Below, one piece after another: positions 53,507-64,000 of a stretch of DNA of 64,000 nucleotides. The position numbers and the translations under genes are program-made. The notes beneath the pieces are model-generated. The model saw nothing but the letters and a program-made list of their open reading frames with translations. It ran no database searches and had not been told where the DNA came from. Position 1 is the first letter of the stretch. Every line of letters begins with the position of its first letter. Location of the stretch: NCBI RefSeq assembly GCF_030823375.1, contig NZ_JAUSXB010000001.1, positions 2,356,001-2,420,000 on the forward strand, given 5' to 3'. Source of the stretch: Pseudarthrobacter siccitolerans. GTDB lineage: Bacteria > Actinomycetota > Actinomycetes > Actinomycetales > Micrococcaceae.

Positions 53507-53550
53507 ATTCAGGCCATGCGCTGCGGGATGCAGCAGCGCACAGCCTGAAT
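53507..53550 (-). promoter_or_regulatory. Hairpin between E1 beta and E2 genes
   Basis: ATTCAGGC (53507-53514) pairs with GCCTGAAT (53543-53550), and inside it TGCGCTGC pairs with a GCAGCGCA. This long interrupted stem in the 79-nt (or 181-nt) gap could set E2 levels below E1 or protect the mRNA. Confidence 0.5.
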
Positions 53551-53581
53551 GTCAACGCCGTGTGGCATTAAAGCTACGGAG

Positions 53582-54592
53582 TCACACAGTCAGTTTGCTG
53601 TGGTGTCCCACTGTTGCCAGAGCCTCGGCAACGATGTTCTCCGTGGAGGGGACCACGGCGCTCTCCAGCTCTTCGGAATAGGGAATGGGTGCTCGTGCGG
53701 CGCCCATCCGGCGGGGGGCTGCGGCAAGTTCTCCCCAGCATTCCTGCACCGTGTTACTGATGAACTCCCCGCCCCAGCCGAAGTCCCGGACTGCTTCGTG
53801 AACAACCAGAAGGTGTCGGGTTTTCCGAACGGAAGTAAAGACAGTCTCCATGTCGAAGGGATAGAGAGTCCGCGGATCGATGATTTCCACGTCCACTCCT
53901 TGAGAGCTGAGAATGTCTGCGGCTTCGAGTGCGCGCTTGGTCATTAGTTGCGTTGCAACTATGGTGAGGTCTTTGCCTTCACGGGCCACCCGGGCCTTGC
54001 CCAGCGGAATGAGTTCCTTCGTCACTGGGCCCTTGTCGTAGTAAAGGGCTTTGTGTTCGAGGAAAATTGTGGGGTTGTTGCTCTTGATAGCGCTGCGCAA
54101 GAGACCGTAAGCGTCGTTTGCGGTACCGGGAACGACGACCTCCAAGCCCGGAATGTGGGCATAGAGGGTTTCCAGCGACTGTGAATGCTGGGCCGCTTTG
54201 CCGATGCCGGATCCACCGTTGCTGCGCACCACCAGCGGGGTGGAGAACTGTCCCCCGAACATGTAGCGGGCTTTGGCGGCCTGGTTAATCAGTCCGTCTG
54301 CTCCCAGAAGCATAAAGTCGGAGTACATGATCTCAACGACAGTCCGTGTGCCCGCCATAGCGGCCCCGGCTCCGGCAGAGATCAAAGCTTCTTCACTGAT
54401 TGGCGTGTCCCGGACACGCTCTTTACCAAACACTTCAGCCATTTTGCGTGTCACACCGTAGATGCCGCCGCCGGTACCCCAGGTGGTGAGGTCCTCGCCC
54501 ATGATGATCGTTGAAGGGTCCTCAGTGAATTCATCATGCAGGGCTGCGTTCAGTGCCCGCCAAATTGTCAGTTGCTGAGCTGGTTTGTTCAT
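53582..54592 (-). CDS. 2-oxo acid dehydrogenase E1 component, beta subunit
   Basis: A 336-residue transketolase-fold beta subunit of a thiamine-dependent 2-oxo acid dehydrogenase. Typical segments are FGKERVRDTPISEEALISAG, VEIMYSDFMLLGADGLINQA, GGSGIGKAAQHSQSLE and the C-terminal DIEIIDPRTLYPFD-like stretch. It resembles the acetoin, pyruvate or branched-chain enzymes (AcoB/PdhB/BkdB). Its ATG overlaps the E1 alpha stop by 4 nt, so both are co-translated. The substrate cannot be told from sequence. Confidence 0.9.
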   Translation of the reverse strand: MNKPAQQLTIWRALNAALHDEFTEDPSTIIMGEDLTTWGTGGGIYGVTRKMAEVFGKERVRDTPISEEALISAGAGAAMAGTRTVVEIMYSDFMLLGADGLINQAAKARYMFGGQFSTPLVVRSNGGSGIGKAAQHSQSLETLYAHIPGLEVVVPGTANDAYGLLRSAIKSNNPTIFLEHKALYYDKGPVTKELIPLGKARVAREGKDLTIVATQLMTKRALEAADILSSQGVDVEIIDPRTLYPFDMETVFTSVRKTRHLLVVHEAVRDFGWGGEFISNTVQECWGELAAAPRRMGAARAPIPYSEELESAVVPSTENIVAEALATVGHHSKLTV

Positions 54593-55584
54593 CGGTTGAC
54601 CTCGCTGACTTGAGTGAAGGCTGAAGAAACGTCCGGGTAGGGAGAGGCCTTGGCAAATTCCTCAGCGGCGTCTACTGCTGTCAGAGCGGCGGCTGCAATC
54701 GTCTGCAGTTGCGTCTCGTCCAACACGTTCGAGTCGAGGAGTTTTTTCGCGATCCGTGCAATTGGGTCACGGCCCTTCCATTGCTCCACCTGTTCCGCAG
54801 TCCTGTAAATTTCGGTGTCTCCGGCCATATGACCCAGGTACCGATAGGTGTCCGCAACGATGAAGGACGGTCCCTGCCCGGACCGGGCCCTATGGACCGC
54901 TGCGGCGGCGGCATTGCTGACGGCTTCTACGTCCATTCCATCAACATCAACAGATGGCACTCCATAAGCTTCTCCGCGCCGGCGCAGATCGGGCTGGGCC
55001 ACCATCTCCTCCAACGTTGCGGACTGAGCGAAGTGGTTGTTTTCGCAGACAAAAATCACGGGGAGATTCCAGATCGCTGCAAGATTAAAGGCTTCGGCCA
55101 GCACACCCTGATTGGTGGCCCCATCGCCGAAATAGGCCACCGCCACATCGTCTGTGCCCTGCGCTTGGGCCGCCAGTGCCGCGCCGGTGGCGAGCCCGAT
55201 GCCGGCGCCAACGATGCCGTTGGTGCCCAAAATTCCCAGCTCTTTCACTCCGATGTGCATAGAGCCTCCCTTGCCACCGCAATATCCATCGCGACGTCCC
55301 AGGATTTCAGCCAGTGTCCGTCCGGCATCTGCTCCCTTAGCCAGGCAATGGGCGTGCCCACGATGATTGCTTGCGACGCTGTCGGAGGCCCGCAGTGCCC
55401 AAGACACGCCCACTGCTACGGCTTCCATGCCTACCGAAGGGTGGGTCGAGCCGCGAATAAGGCCTTCCTCTGAATACCCCGGAAGGCGGGACTCAAACTC
55501 GCGGATTGTACTCATCAACTCCAAAGCCGACGGTCCATCTATGTCAAGAGCAAACCTGGTGGTCTCCGAAGTGTCGACAGTCAT
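54589..55584 (-). CDS. 2-oxo acid dehydrogenase E1 component, alpha subunit
   Basis: A 331-residue alpha subunit with the thiamine diphosphate motif GDGATNQGVLAEAFNLAA ending in ENN. Other family marks are SNHRGHAHCLAKGADAGRTL, GRRDGYCGGKGGSMHI and TYRYLGHMAGDTEIYR. Size and motifs are nearest to the acetoin dehydrogenase/PdhA group. Its ATG lies 2 nt after the lipoyl-carrier stop and its end overlaps E1 beta, so the order carrier-alpha-beta-acyltransferase is one operon. No E3 gene is in the window; the housekeeping E3 may be used. Confidence 0.9.
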   Translation of the reverse strand: MTVDTSETTRFALDIDGPSALELMSTIREFESRLPGYSEEGLIRGSTHPSVGMEAVAVGVSWALRASDSVASNHRGHAHCLAKGADAGRTLAEILGRRDGYCGGKGGSMHIGVKELGILGTNGIVGAGIGLATGAALAAQAQGTDDVAVAYFGDGATNQGVLAEAFNLAAIWNLPVIFVCENNHFAQSATLEEMVAQPDLRRRGEAYGVPSVDVDGMDVEAVSNAAAAAVHRARSGQGPSFIVADTYRYLGHMAGDTEIYRTAEQVEQWKGRDPIARIAKKLLDSNVLDETQLQTIAAAALTAVDAAEEFAKASPYPDVSSAFTQVSEVNR

Positions 55585-55586
55585 AT

Positions 55587-55814
55587 CTAGCTCACCCTCG
55601 CGATGATCGTCTCAGGTTCCACAACATCTCCCTCGGCTGCCACGTACTTAATGGTTCCGCTGGCCGGTGACACGACTTCGACCTGGACCTTTGAGGTTTC
55701 GAGTTCGGCGATGGCTTGGCCTGCGGTAACTTCACTGCCATCCTCCACCAGCCATTCACTGAGGTCGGCTTCAGTTTCGCTTCCCAGGAGTTCCTTACTC
55801 ACAATGACATCCAC
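55587..55814 (-). CDS. Free-standing lipoyl carrier protein
   Basis: A 75-residue protein made only of a biotinyl/lipoyl domain: LSEWLVEDGSEVTAGQAIAE, the attachment Lys in LETSKVQVEV, then SPASGTIKYV. In ordinary complexes this domain is the N-terminus of E2; here it is a separate gene ahead of E1 alpha. LipA (41100-42128) could supply its cofactor. The GTG at 55814 has AAGGGA upstream. A GntR-type operator lies 37 nt before the start. Confidence 0.87.
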   Translation of the reverse strand: MDVIVSKELLGSETEADLSEWLVEDGSEVTAGQAIAELETSKVQVEVVSPASGTIKYVAAEGDVVEPETIIARVS

Positions 55815-55850
55815 AATAAAATCCCTTCGTTGGTGTTTCCCTCATCCATC

Positions 55851-55863
55851 ATGGTGCTACCAA
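55851..55863. promoter_or_regulatory. GntR-type operator, site C
   Basis: ATGGTGCTACCAA, a near-perfect TTGGTNNTACCAA element, upstream of the 2-oxo acid dehydrogenase operon start at 55814. A TTGACA-like box lies just beyond on the minus strand. Confidence 0.65.
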
Positions 55864-56147
55864 GTAAGTTATGTCAATGACCTGTCTTAAATTTCAAACA
55901 ATCTTCTGAGCGGAGCTCCTGGCGACTCGGGTAGGGTCCGTACCCTCGCATGCAGCCCCTGAAGGAGCATCTTCTTCAGGGCACAGCACCATGCAACCCA
56001 GCGTCAACCCCTGCACAAATGCGCCTTTTACGGACCACGACCACGAACACCGCAGTCCTGCGCGAAACCTGAAGGCGTTCCCCGGTTCCGCACAACGGCT
56101 CGGCGAGTTTTTGGCTTCGGGGGCACAGGGTGCCACAACGCAGCCCG
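55864..56147. other. Intergenic stretch without a supported gene
   Basis: An 80-codon open frame on the minus strand lacks a ribosome site and reads Cys/Pro/Ser-rich like non-coding sequence. Nothing else is seen. Confidence 0.5.
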
Positions 56148-56882
56148 CTAGTCGGAGAGGGAGATGACCTTGGCTAGCTGGGCTGCACCATTTTCAAGAT
56201 GCTGCCGGAGCCTGCTCTCGGCGAGGTCGGGGTCACCGTCGAAGATCGCGGCAGCAATCATTTCGTGTTCGTCCCAGGCAATGGCAGCCACGCTCGGCAT
56301 GTTTAACATCCTGAACATGGCCCGCTCCACGACTGACCACACGGGGATGACAACTTTCCGGAACTGGGAATTTCCAGTAGCGGTCAGAATCGACATGTGG
56401 AACTCCCGGTCGACCTCCAGCAGTTGCTCGGCGTCGTAGCCGGATACCTTGCCCCGATGTTTTTCCAGGACGCGGCGGATCTGCTCCACCCCCTCCATCG
56501 GGCGATGAGTGGCCACGTGCCGGACGGCCTGGGACTCAAGAGCCTGCCGGATTTCGTAGACGTCTTGCAGATCCTTCAGGTACAGGGGACGGACAGCCAC
56601 ACCGCCCCCTGGCAGCTTTTCGAGCAGCCCTTCAGTTACAAGTTCGCTGATGGCTGCCCGAACAGGCATGCGGCTGACGCCAAGCTGGTTGGCGACCTGC
56701 TCTTGGCTGAGCCGGACCCCGGTGGGTAATTCGTCGCGTGCGACTGCCAGTCGCAATCTGTCCCGAACCGTCCGGGCCAGAGTTGTGGAGTCCCGGGCAG
56801 GAATTTCGGCCATCGCTGGACCGCCGGCCCGAGGCAGGCTCATTCCAAAGCCTGGCGTAGCTTCTGGGTTACGCAAGGACAT
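56148..56882 (-). CDS. GntR family regulator, FCD type
   Basis: A 244-residue FadR-type regulator. The winged helix (VRDRLRLAVARDELPTGVRL, QEQVANQLGVSRMPVRAAIS) is followed by an FCD domain with the metal-site-like DREFHMSILTATGN and the C-terminal RLRQHLENG. The ATG at 56882 has GAGGAGG upstream. Its promoter has a GGATCC-based operator like the one before amidohydrolase A, so it probably controls itself and the 46.5-51.4 kb operon. It lies between the 2-oxo acid dehydrogenase operon and the SDR gene. Confidence 0.87.
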   Translation of the reverse strand: MSLRNPEATPGFGMSLPRAGGPAMAEIPARDSTTLARTVRDRLRLAVARDELPTGVRLSQEQVANQLGVSRMPVRAAISELVTEGLLEKLPGGGVAVRPLYLKDLQDVYEIRQALESQAVRHVATHRPMEGVEQIRRVLEKHRGKVSGYDAEQLLEVDREFHMSILTATGNSQFRKVVIPVWSVVERAMFRMLNMPSVAAIAWDEHEMIAAAIFDGDPDLAESRLRQHLENGAAQLAKVISLSD

Positions 56883-56922
56883 AGTGCCTCCTCGGACGGC
56901 TGTGTTATAGATATCCTATCCT

Positions 56923-56937
56923 TTGGATCCCGGATCC
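56923..56937. promoter_or_regulatory. GGATCC-based operator of the GntR gene
   Basis: TTGGATCCCGGATCC, two GGATCC units one base apart, 41 nt upstream of the ATG at 56882. It is a shorter version of the 22-bp palindrome at 46441-46462. Confidence 0.55.
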
Positions 56938-56975
56938 CACGTCAGGGCGGTTAGGGTGCGGCTGCAAGTGCCGAA

Positions 56976-57791
56976 TTACTGTCCCACGGAGGCCGTCAGA
57001 CCACCGTCTACGGGCAGGCAAACACCGTTGACGTATTTCGACTCATCCGAAGCCAGGAAGAGCGCGGCCTGGGCAACGTCAAAGGATGTACCCATTTTTC
57101 CCGTGGGGCTGAGGGCGTGGCGGGCTTCGAGCATCGCTTCAATGGACGGGTAGTTACCGGCGATTTGCTTGTACATCATCGGTGTTTCGATGAAGCCGGG
57201 CGCTACAGCGTTGGCGCGGATGCCCTTATCGGCGTATTCAAGAGCCAGGTTGACCGTAAACTGAATCAGGCCGCCCTTGGTCGCTGAGTAACTTGGGTAG
57301 TTGTACCCCAGGTAGCGCATGCCGCCCACTGAGGCGATGTTGACGATGCTGCCGTAGCCCTGTTCGAGGAAGATCGGCAGGACATGCTTGGTGGTGATGA
57401 AGGCGCTGGTGAGGTTGACCCTCATGACAAGGTCCCACTCGTCCAGGCCCATCTCGATGGGCCCGCCCATCCTCGCGATGCCGACGTTGTTATGGAGCAC
57501 GCTTGGTTTCCCCACTTGGGAAACACAGTCGCGGACAGACGCCTCCACTGCCGCGTTGTCGGATACGTCCGCTACCGCACCACCGATTGAAATCGAGAGA
57601 TTCCTCGCATCCTTCAGCTCAGCCAGTTTTTCGACGGAACCCTTCACTGCATCCGGCGAAACATCTACGACAAAAACGTTGCCGCCCTCTTCGGCGTATG
57701 TCAGCGCCGCAGCCAAACCATTGTTGATCTCACCCCCCACCGATCCCCCGCCGAATACGATGACTGTTTTCCCTGCCATACGTGCTGTCAT
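56976..57791 (-). CDS. Short-chain dehydrogenase/reductase
   Basis: A 271-residue NAD(P)-dependent SDR. The cofactor motif is slightly unusual, VIVFGGGSVGGEINNGLAAA, in place of TGxxxGIG. The catalytic Ser, Tyr and Lys are seen in VNIASVGG and YPSYSATKGG, and the end reads YVNGVCLPVDGG. The ATG at 57791 is chosen because AAAGGAGA lies just upstream; the longer frame to 57953 reads as non-coding. It shares its upstream region with a divergent GntR gene and two operators (57967 and 58051), so it belongs to that regulon. The substrate, likely a hydroxy intermediate, is unknown. Confidence 0.88.
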   Translation of the reverse strand: MTARMAGKTVIVFGGGSVGGEINNGLAAALTYAEEGGNVFVVDVSPDAVKGSVEKLAELKDARNLSISIGGAVADVSDNAAVEASVRDCVSQVGKPSVLHNNVGIARMGGPIEMGLDEWDLVMRVNLTSAFITTKHVLPIFLEQGYGSIVNIASVGGMRYLGYNYPSYSATKGGLIQFTVNLALEYADKGIRANAVAPGFIETPMMYKQIAGNYPSIEAMLEARHALSPTGKMGTSFDVAQAALFLASDESKYVNGVCLPVDGGLTASVGQ

Positions 57792-57966
57792 AACGTCTCC
57801 TTTGTCGATTCTGATTTTTGCAACCGGATCCCCGCATGCGAGTGGCAATCTGGCTTCCGTATGAACCCTGACCATGCGCTGGCACGCCGGAACTGGGCGG
57901 TGCGGCGTTTTGGTCAGTTCTTCACCCGGGCAGGCCATGGAAAATGCTTGCACCCCAGCCGCAATT

Positions 57967-57979
57967 TTGGTGCTACCAA
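57967..57979. promoter_or_regulatory. GntR-type operator, site D
   Basis: TTGGTGCTACCAA, matching the palindrome in both arms, in the divergent region between the SDR and the GntR gene. Confidence 0.65.
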
Positions 57980-58050
57980 GCCTGTGGTGTCAAGGCAGGT
58001 CTATTAAAATCCACGTACCATGTACAGAAATAGGCCGCGAAAAGACAGCC

Positions 58051-58063
58051 TTGGTACTGCCAA
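58051..58063. promoter_or_regulatory. GntR-type operator, site E
   Basis: TTGGTACTGCCAA, one mismatch in the right arm, 26 nt before the GntR ATG at 58089; suited to autoregulation. Confidence 0.6.
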
Positions 58064-58088
58064 AATAGGTAGGAGGGTGAGGAGCGCA

Positions 58089-58787
58089 ATGGAAGACAAC
58101 CTTCTGGTCAAATTGCTGAACTTGGTGGAGGACGCGGGACCTGATCAGCGCATACCTTCCGAGCGCGAACTTACCGTCCAGTGGGGTACCTCGCGGACGG
58201 CATTACGTCACCGGCTCAGGATGCTGGAAGCCATGGGGGCCCTCGAAAGGAGAGGGGCCGCAGGGACGTATACACGCACCGTGAAGCCGCATGATGTTGC
58301 AGCTGCGCTCAAGATAGGTCTGCATTCCTCGGCCCTCTCATCAGCTTCCGCTTTTCAACCGGTGCGAGTCGCGCTTGAACGACAGGCGGCCAAGATGGCA
58401 GCAGAGGACTTCAAACCCATTCCTGTCGCTCATGCAGAAGACGCCGTCATGAGAATGGAAAAGTCCACCACACCCGACGCCCTCTACGCAGCTGATCTCG
58501 ATTTTCACCATGCAATTTTCGAGGCCTCCGGCGACCCTGCATTGATCTTCTTCTCCACGGCGGTCGGTGACTTGATCGCGGACTCGGTGAGCTCCCGCCG
58601 GTCGAGAATGCTTCGGCTCGCGAATGATGTAGATGAAATGAGGGTGCTCCACCGCGCCATCCTTGAAGCGGTCAAAGCCAAGGATCCGGCCAGCGCCATG
58701 GCTGCTATGGATAGCCATTTCGACAGAATCGATTCCTTGGAAATTCATGACCCTACTTACCGACCTGTAGTGGACGAGGTGGTCTAA
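58089..58787 (+). CDS. GntR family regulator, FCD type, likely regulator of the TTGGTNNTACCAA sites
   Basis: A 232-residue FadR/PdhR-type regulator. The winged helix includes RIPSERELTVQWGTSRTALR and RLRMLEAMGALERRGA, and the FCD domain has DLDFHHAIFEASGDPALIFF. The ATG at 58089 is chosen because GTGAGGAG lies upstream; the frame opens earlier at 58020 but across operator site E. PdhR-type proteins bind TTGGTNNNACCAA, and five such elements lie in this cluster, two of them in front of this gene. It therefore probably controls the transporter, the 2-oxo acid dehydrogenase, the SDR and itself. Confidence 0.87.
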   Translation: MEDNLLVKLLNLVEDAGPDQRIPSERELTVQWGTSRTALRHRLRMLEAMGALERRGAAGTYTRTVKPHDVAAALKIGLHSSALSSASAFQPVRVALERQAAKMAAEDFKPIPVAHAEDAVMRMEKSTTPDALYAADLDFHHAIFEASGDPALIFFSTAVGDLIADSVSSRRSRMLRLANDVDEMRVLHRAILEAVKAKDPASAMAAMDSHFDRIDSLEIHDPTYRPVVDEVV

Positions 58788-59412
58788 AGATTTGTGATAA
58801 TCGCTCGCCTGGGATGCGGGCGGACCGCACAAAAATGCCCCGCTACGTTTAGTCGGCCCTGCACGCGAGGTAATCAGATGATCACCGAGGGATGCCAACA
58901 TCCTGTGAGAAACAAGGCGGCAGCGGCTCGAAAAATCACAACAGCGGCGGTGCAACTGGGGAATGAAACTCTCCATCGGGCGGGTTCGCATGCCGAAGCC
59001 CGCACCCGGTACTTCCCCAGCTGAGCCGAGAGCATTGCGTTTGCCCGCAGCAGCCTTTCCTTATCTCATTGGGATAGGTGAGCGATAGCTTTTCTTCCCT
59101 CGTCCGGCTAGGGGCGGTGGAACTTGTCCAGCCAGTGTTCTCCGTCATTCTTCGCGTGGTTCCCGATCTCCGAAAAACTCCTCCGAACAAATCGGTTCGC
59201 GTAGCCCGGACCCCAGATTGACAAAAGAACTTTTCCTGGTCCGCCTCCGCGATCTCTACATGCTCTGGGGTTTTCTCGTTTAATGCCGAGGTACCCCCAA
59301 CCTGACAAGGGAATGTCAGGGTCTTAACTTCCTTGTAGGACGGTTCTGGAACTCAACCTCACAGGCGAAGGTTGGAGGCAACTCTGGCCGGACAGCGAAT
59401 CGGGTATATGCG
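58788..59412. other. Interval without a recognisable gene
   Basis: Open frames on both strands are short and lack ribosome sites. It lies at the right edge of the catabolic island and may be decayed sequence. Confidence 0.5.
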
Positions 59413-59952
59413 GTGAGCACGCTGGACCAGAACGAGAAACGCCAACTCGAAGGCCAGGTCCTCCACCGGGTGATCACGGACAAGGCCTCCGGCAGTGCCG
59501 CCGACGCCGGCGTGTCAGCATCCCTGGTAAAGAAGCTGTTCCTTTCCAAGGAAAAACTCTTTGCCGCCGTGCAACCTGAAGAGTCACTGCTTGCCGAAGT
59601 GAACGTCCCGACGTTGGAACTGGGCATAGCCCTCGTCTTTCGCGTGCTGATGCGCCAGGAACGCGGAATGCAGGAGCCCTGGGCAACCATCCCGCTGGCC
59701 GTGCTGAACTCCCCCAACCCCGAGGCCGCGCGGACAGAAATCCGCGAACGCTACCTCGATGCCATCGCCCAGCTCATCGGTGACACCACCCCGGACCGCC
59801 GATTCGCCTCCACCGTGACCGCCTTGATGACCGGGTTCGGCGGGACCATGCGTACCCTGGGCCTCTTCGACGGCTGGGACCTTGACGAACTCGTGGAGCA
59901 GTACGGAGCAATCGTCCAAACCCAGATCAACGCATCCAAGGCCGCCGCATAG
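59413..59952 (+). CDS. TetR-like regulator with a degenerate DNA-binding domain
   Basis: A 179-residue product whose C-terminal part (residues ~60-175) is a TetR-type ligand domain (LELGIALVFRVLMRQER, RFASTVTALMTGFGGTMRTL). The N-terminal part should be a helix-turn-helix of about 50 residues, but only KASGSAADAGVSASLVKKLF and SKEKLFAAV remain; the first helix is missing or replaced by MSTLDQNEKRQLEGQVLHRV. Start GTG at 59413 without a clear ribosome site. It is either a truncated regulator or a variant that does not bind DNA in the usual way. Confidence 0.55.
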   Translation: MSTLDQNEKRQLEGQVLHRVITDKASGSAADAGVSASLVKKLFLSKEKLFAAVQPEESLLAEVNVPTLELGIALVFRVLMRQERGMQEPWATIPLAVLNSPNPEAARTEIRERYLDAIAQLIGDTTPDRRFASTVTALMTGFGGTMRTLGLFDGWDLDELVEQYGAIVQTQINASKAAA

Positions 59953-60540
59953 ACCGGATCCGCCTCCCCAAACTGCGTCGGCTGGCGACACGGCCCGGGA
60001 TCGCTCCCCCGGCCGCGGCTCGTGAAGGCCTGATGCCCGAGCCCGTAAAGCGGAGCTTGAGCGAAACCCCAGGCAGGCCGTAATAGCCGTCCCAGCGGGG
60101 CAAGGTCGACAACAATCAGTCGACGGCCTGAGGCGAGGAAAACTACAAGCAGCCCGAGCGCGAGCTCTCAAAGTGGTCCTGGGATGACCTGAGCCTTTTA
60201 GCAGCTAAGGACGGGTGCAAAAGCATTCCGAGTTAGCGCACTGAACATCATAGGGCCCTAGCTGTTCAAATGTCTGTTCCGAACGCCTCCGGCTATTTTC
60301 CTTGTCCTCGTCAATGGACCGCGTCACCTTTTTCATAGCTCGCACCTAGTCCTCCTTCGGTGGCCAGCGAGAGCGGCCGTTCATAATCATTCGACGGTAG
60401 GGGCCCGGGATTTCGGTTCCGGGCATGAATTATTTCCGCTGAGTAAAATGCAGGTTTAGGCACGAAATAACGCGGAATCTGAACACTTCGCGGACGTGGT
60501 ACCACCGGTGGGACACGATAGCCGACCTGGAGCGTTCGAC
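59953..60540. other. Interval without a recognisable gene
   Basis: No supported gene. Frames here are short, basic and without starts. It joins the TetR-like gene to an IS110-type remnant. Confidence 0.5.
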
Positions 60541-60720
60541 TACTCAAAAAAGCGCCGCTGCTCCTCCTGGGCGGCTACCACACCCCTGGAGGCATCCGGC
60601 GGATAGGATTGGCCCGGCTTACCGGCTGGCTGAAAAAACGCGGCTGCCGCAACAGTGCCAAGATGGCCGAGAAGGCATTGATAGCCGCGAACTCGCAGCG
60701 CACCGTCCTGCCTTACTCAG
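60541..60720 (+). mobile_element. Internal fragment of an IS110-family transposase gene
   Basis: The plus frame reads APLLLLGGYHTPGGIRRIG, then RLTGWLKKRGCRNSAKMAEK, a pattern I associate with the middle of IS110-type transposases. The catalytic DEDD domain and the C-terminal Ser domain are absent. It is a dead fragment; the family call is from motif memory. Confidence 0.5.
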
Positions 60721-63623
<2,903 letters not shown>

Positions 63624-63641
63624 GCGCGCTTTACTGAGTGA

Positions 63642-63683
63642 CGTGTCCGGGCCGGCTGCAGCTGTGGCCGGCCCGGAACACGC
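63642..63683 (+). terminator. Terminator hairpin after katG
   Basis: CGTGTCCGGGCCGGC pairs with GCCGGCCCGG-A-ACACG with one bulge, 19 nt after the katG stop. No T-tail follows. Confidence 0.7.
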
Positions 63684-64000
63684 GGAGCGCTCTGGGCTGT
63701 ACTGATGTTCTGCTCAAAGTTTTCCTCCCCTTTCGGCGCCTATGCATTGATGAGAGATGCTTTGGACGCCTCGGCACTTGCATGCGCATCGCGACTCGTT
63801 GCTTGGAGGTTGATAGTCTTCGTCGGTTGTGACTCAGGGAGCACCCGGCCAGGTAATAACTGGGCTGGTGCGTCCAGTTACGGACACCCCAACCTGACGC
63901 CAGGCAGAAGTGCTGATTGGTGTCAGTCCGGGATGGCTGTAAAACGAATTGACGTCTGTTACTAGCTCTTCCTAGGTTTCTACCTGACACTTGTGGTTAG
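63684..64000. other. End of window without a recognisable gene
   Basis: No supported gene. The sequence is less GC-rich than the rest and short frames lack starts or family motifs. Confidence 0.5.

Noticed and set aside
55894..56136. 80-codon minus frame
   Set aside because: Composition is Cys/Pro/Ser-rich, with no ribosome site and no recognisable family.
59108..59308. 66-codon minus frame ending WLDKFHRP as a transposase scrap
   Set aside because: I could not match it to any family and it lacks a start signal.

Overview
The window is high-GC DNA from an actinobacterium, most likely Arthrobacter or a close relative (Pseudarthrobacter, Paenarthrobacter). The grounds are a 547-residue choline oxidase that, from memory, closely matches the Arthrobacter globiformis enzyme, a DUF4193 protein, actinobacterial-type regulators, and GTG starts with strong purine-rich ribosome sites. 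No database search was possible; family names come from motif recognition.

Layout. 1-21.7 kb is well-packed general metabolism: a partial amino acid permease with a divergent LysR regulator, panD, an AEC carrier, a sarcosine-oxidase-like flavoenzyme, a DHA2 efflux pump, a trehalose-phosphatase-like/GH15 fusion, LLM and aldo/keto oxidoreductases, a frameshifted DJ-1/PfpI gene, an orphan ABC binding protein, and a choline-to-glycine-betaine cluster (TetR, two operators, betB, codA, APC permease), then an M20 amidohydrolase and a quinone-reductase-like protein. 21.7-30.5 kb is sparse: small membrane and secreted proteins, a cold shock protein, DUF4193, an SDR, and decayed genes (two pRiA4b ORF-3-like remnants and the 3' end of a glycogen-debranching enzyme).

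30.5-58.8 kb is a catabolic island with its own regulators. Part one (30.5-41 kb): MFS transporter, TetR, an amidase-fold protein lacking the catalytic Lys, ADP-forming acyl-CoA synthetase, nitronate-monooxygenase-like flavoprotein, enoyl-CoA hydratase, a thiolase-fold protein lacking the nucleophilic Cys, and a DUF35 partner. Three promoters in this part carry the same operator just after the -10 box. Part two (41-58.8 kb): lipoyl synthase, three FCD-type GntR regulators, a 3-hydroxyisobutyrate-dehydrogenase-like enzyme, an MHS transporter, an operon of two amidohydrolase-fold proteins + Rieske ferredoxin + PDR/VanB reductase + AEC carrier, and a reverse operon for a 2-oxo acid dehydrogenase whose E2 is split into a free lipoyl carrier and a bare acyltransferase domain, plus an SDR. 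Two operator families, TTGGTNNTACCAA-like and GGATCC-based, tie these units together.

The most interesting candidate system is the operon at 46.5-51.4 kb. It has a complete electron-transfer chain (reductase and Rieske ferredoxin) but no recognisable terminal oxygenase. Two paired amidohydrolase-fold proteins, both with D-x-H instead of H-x-H at the metal site, occupy that place and may be a non-heme iron oxygenase.

The island contains or borders IS remnants: ISL3-like (34.6 kb), IS21-like (51.7-52.5 kb) and IS110-like (60.6 kb). The right end has a TetR-like gene with a shortened DNA-binding domain and katG. No rRNA, tRNA or CRISPR array was found.
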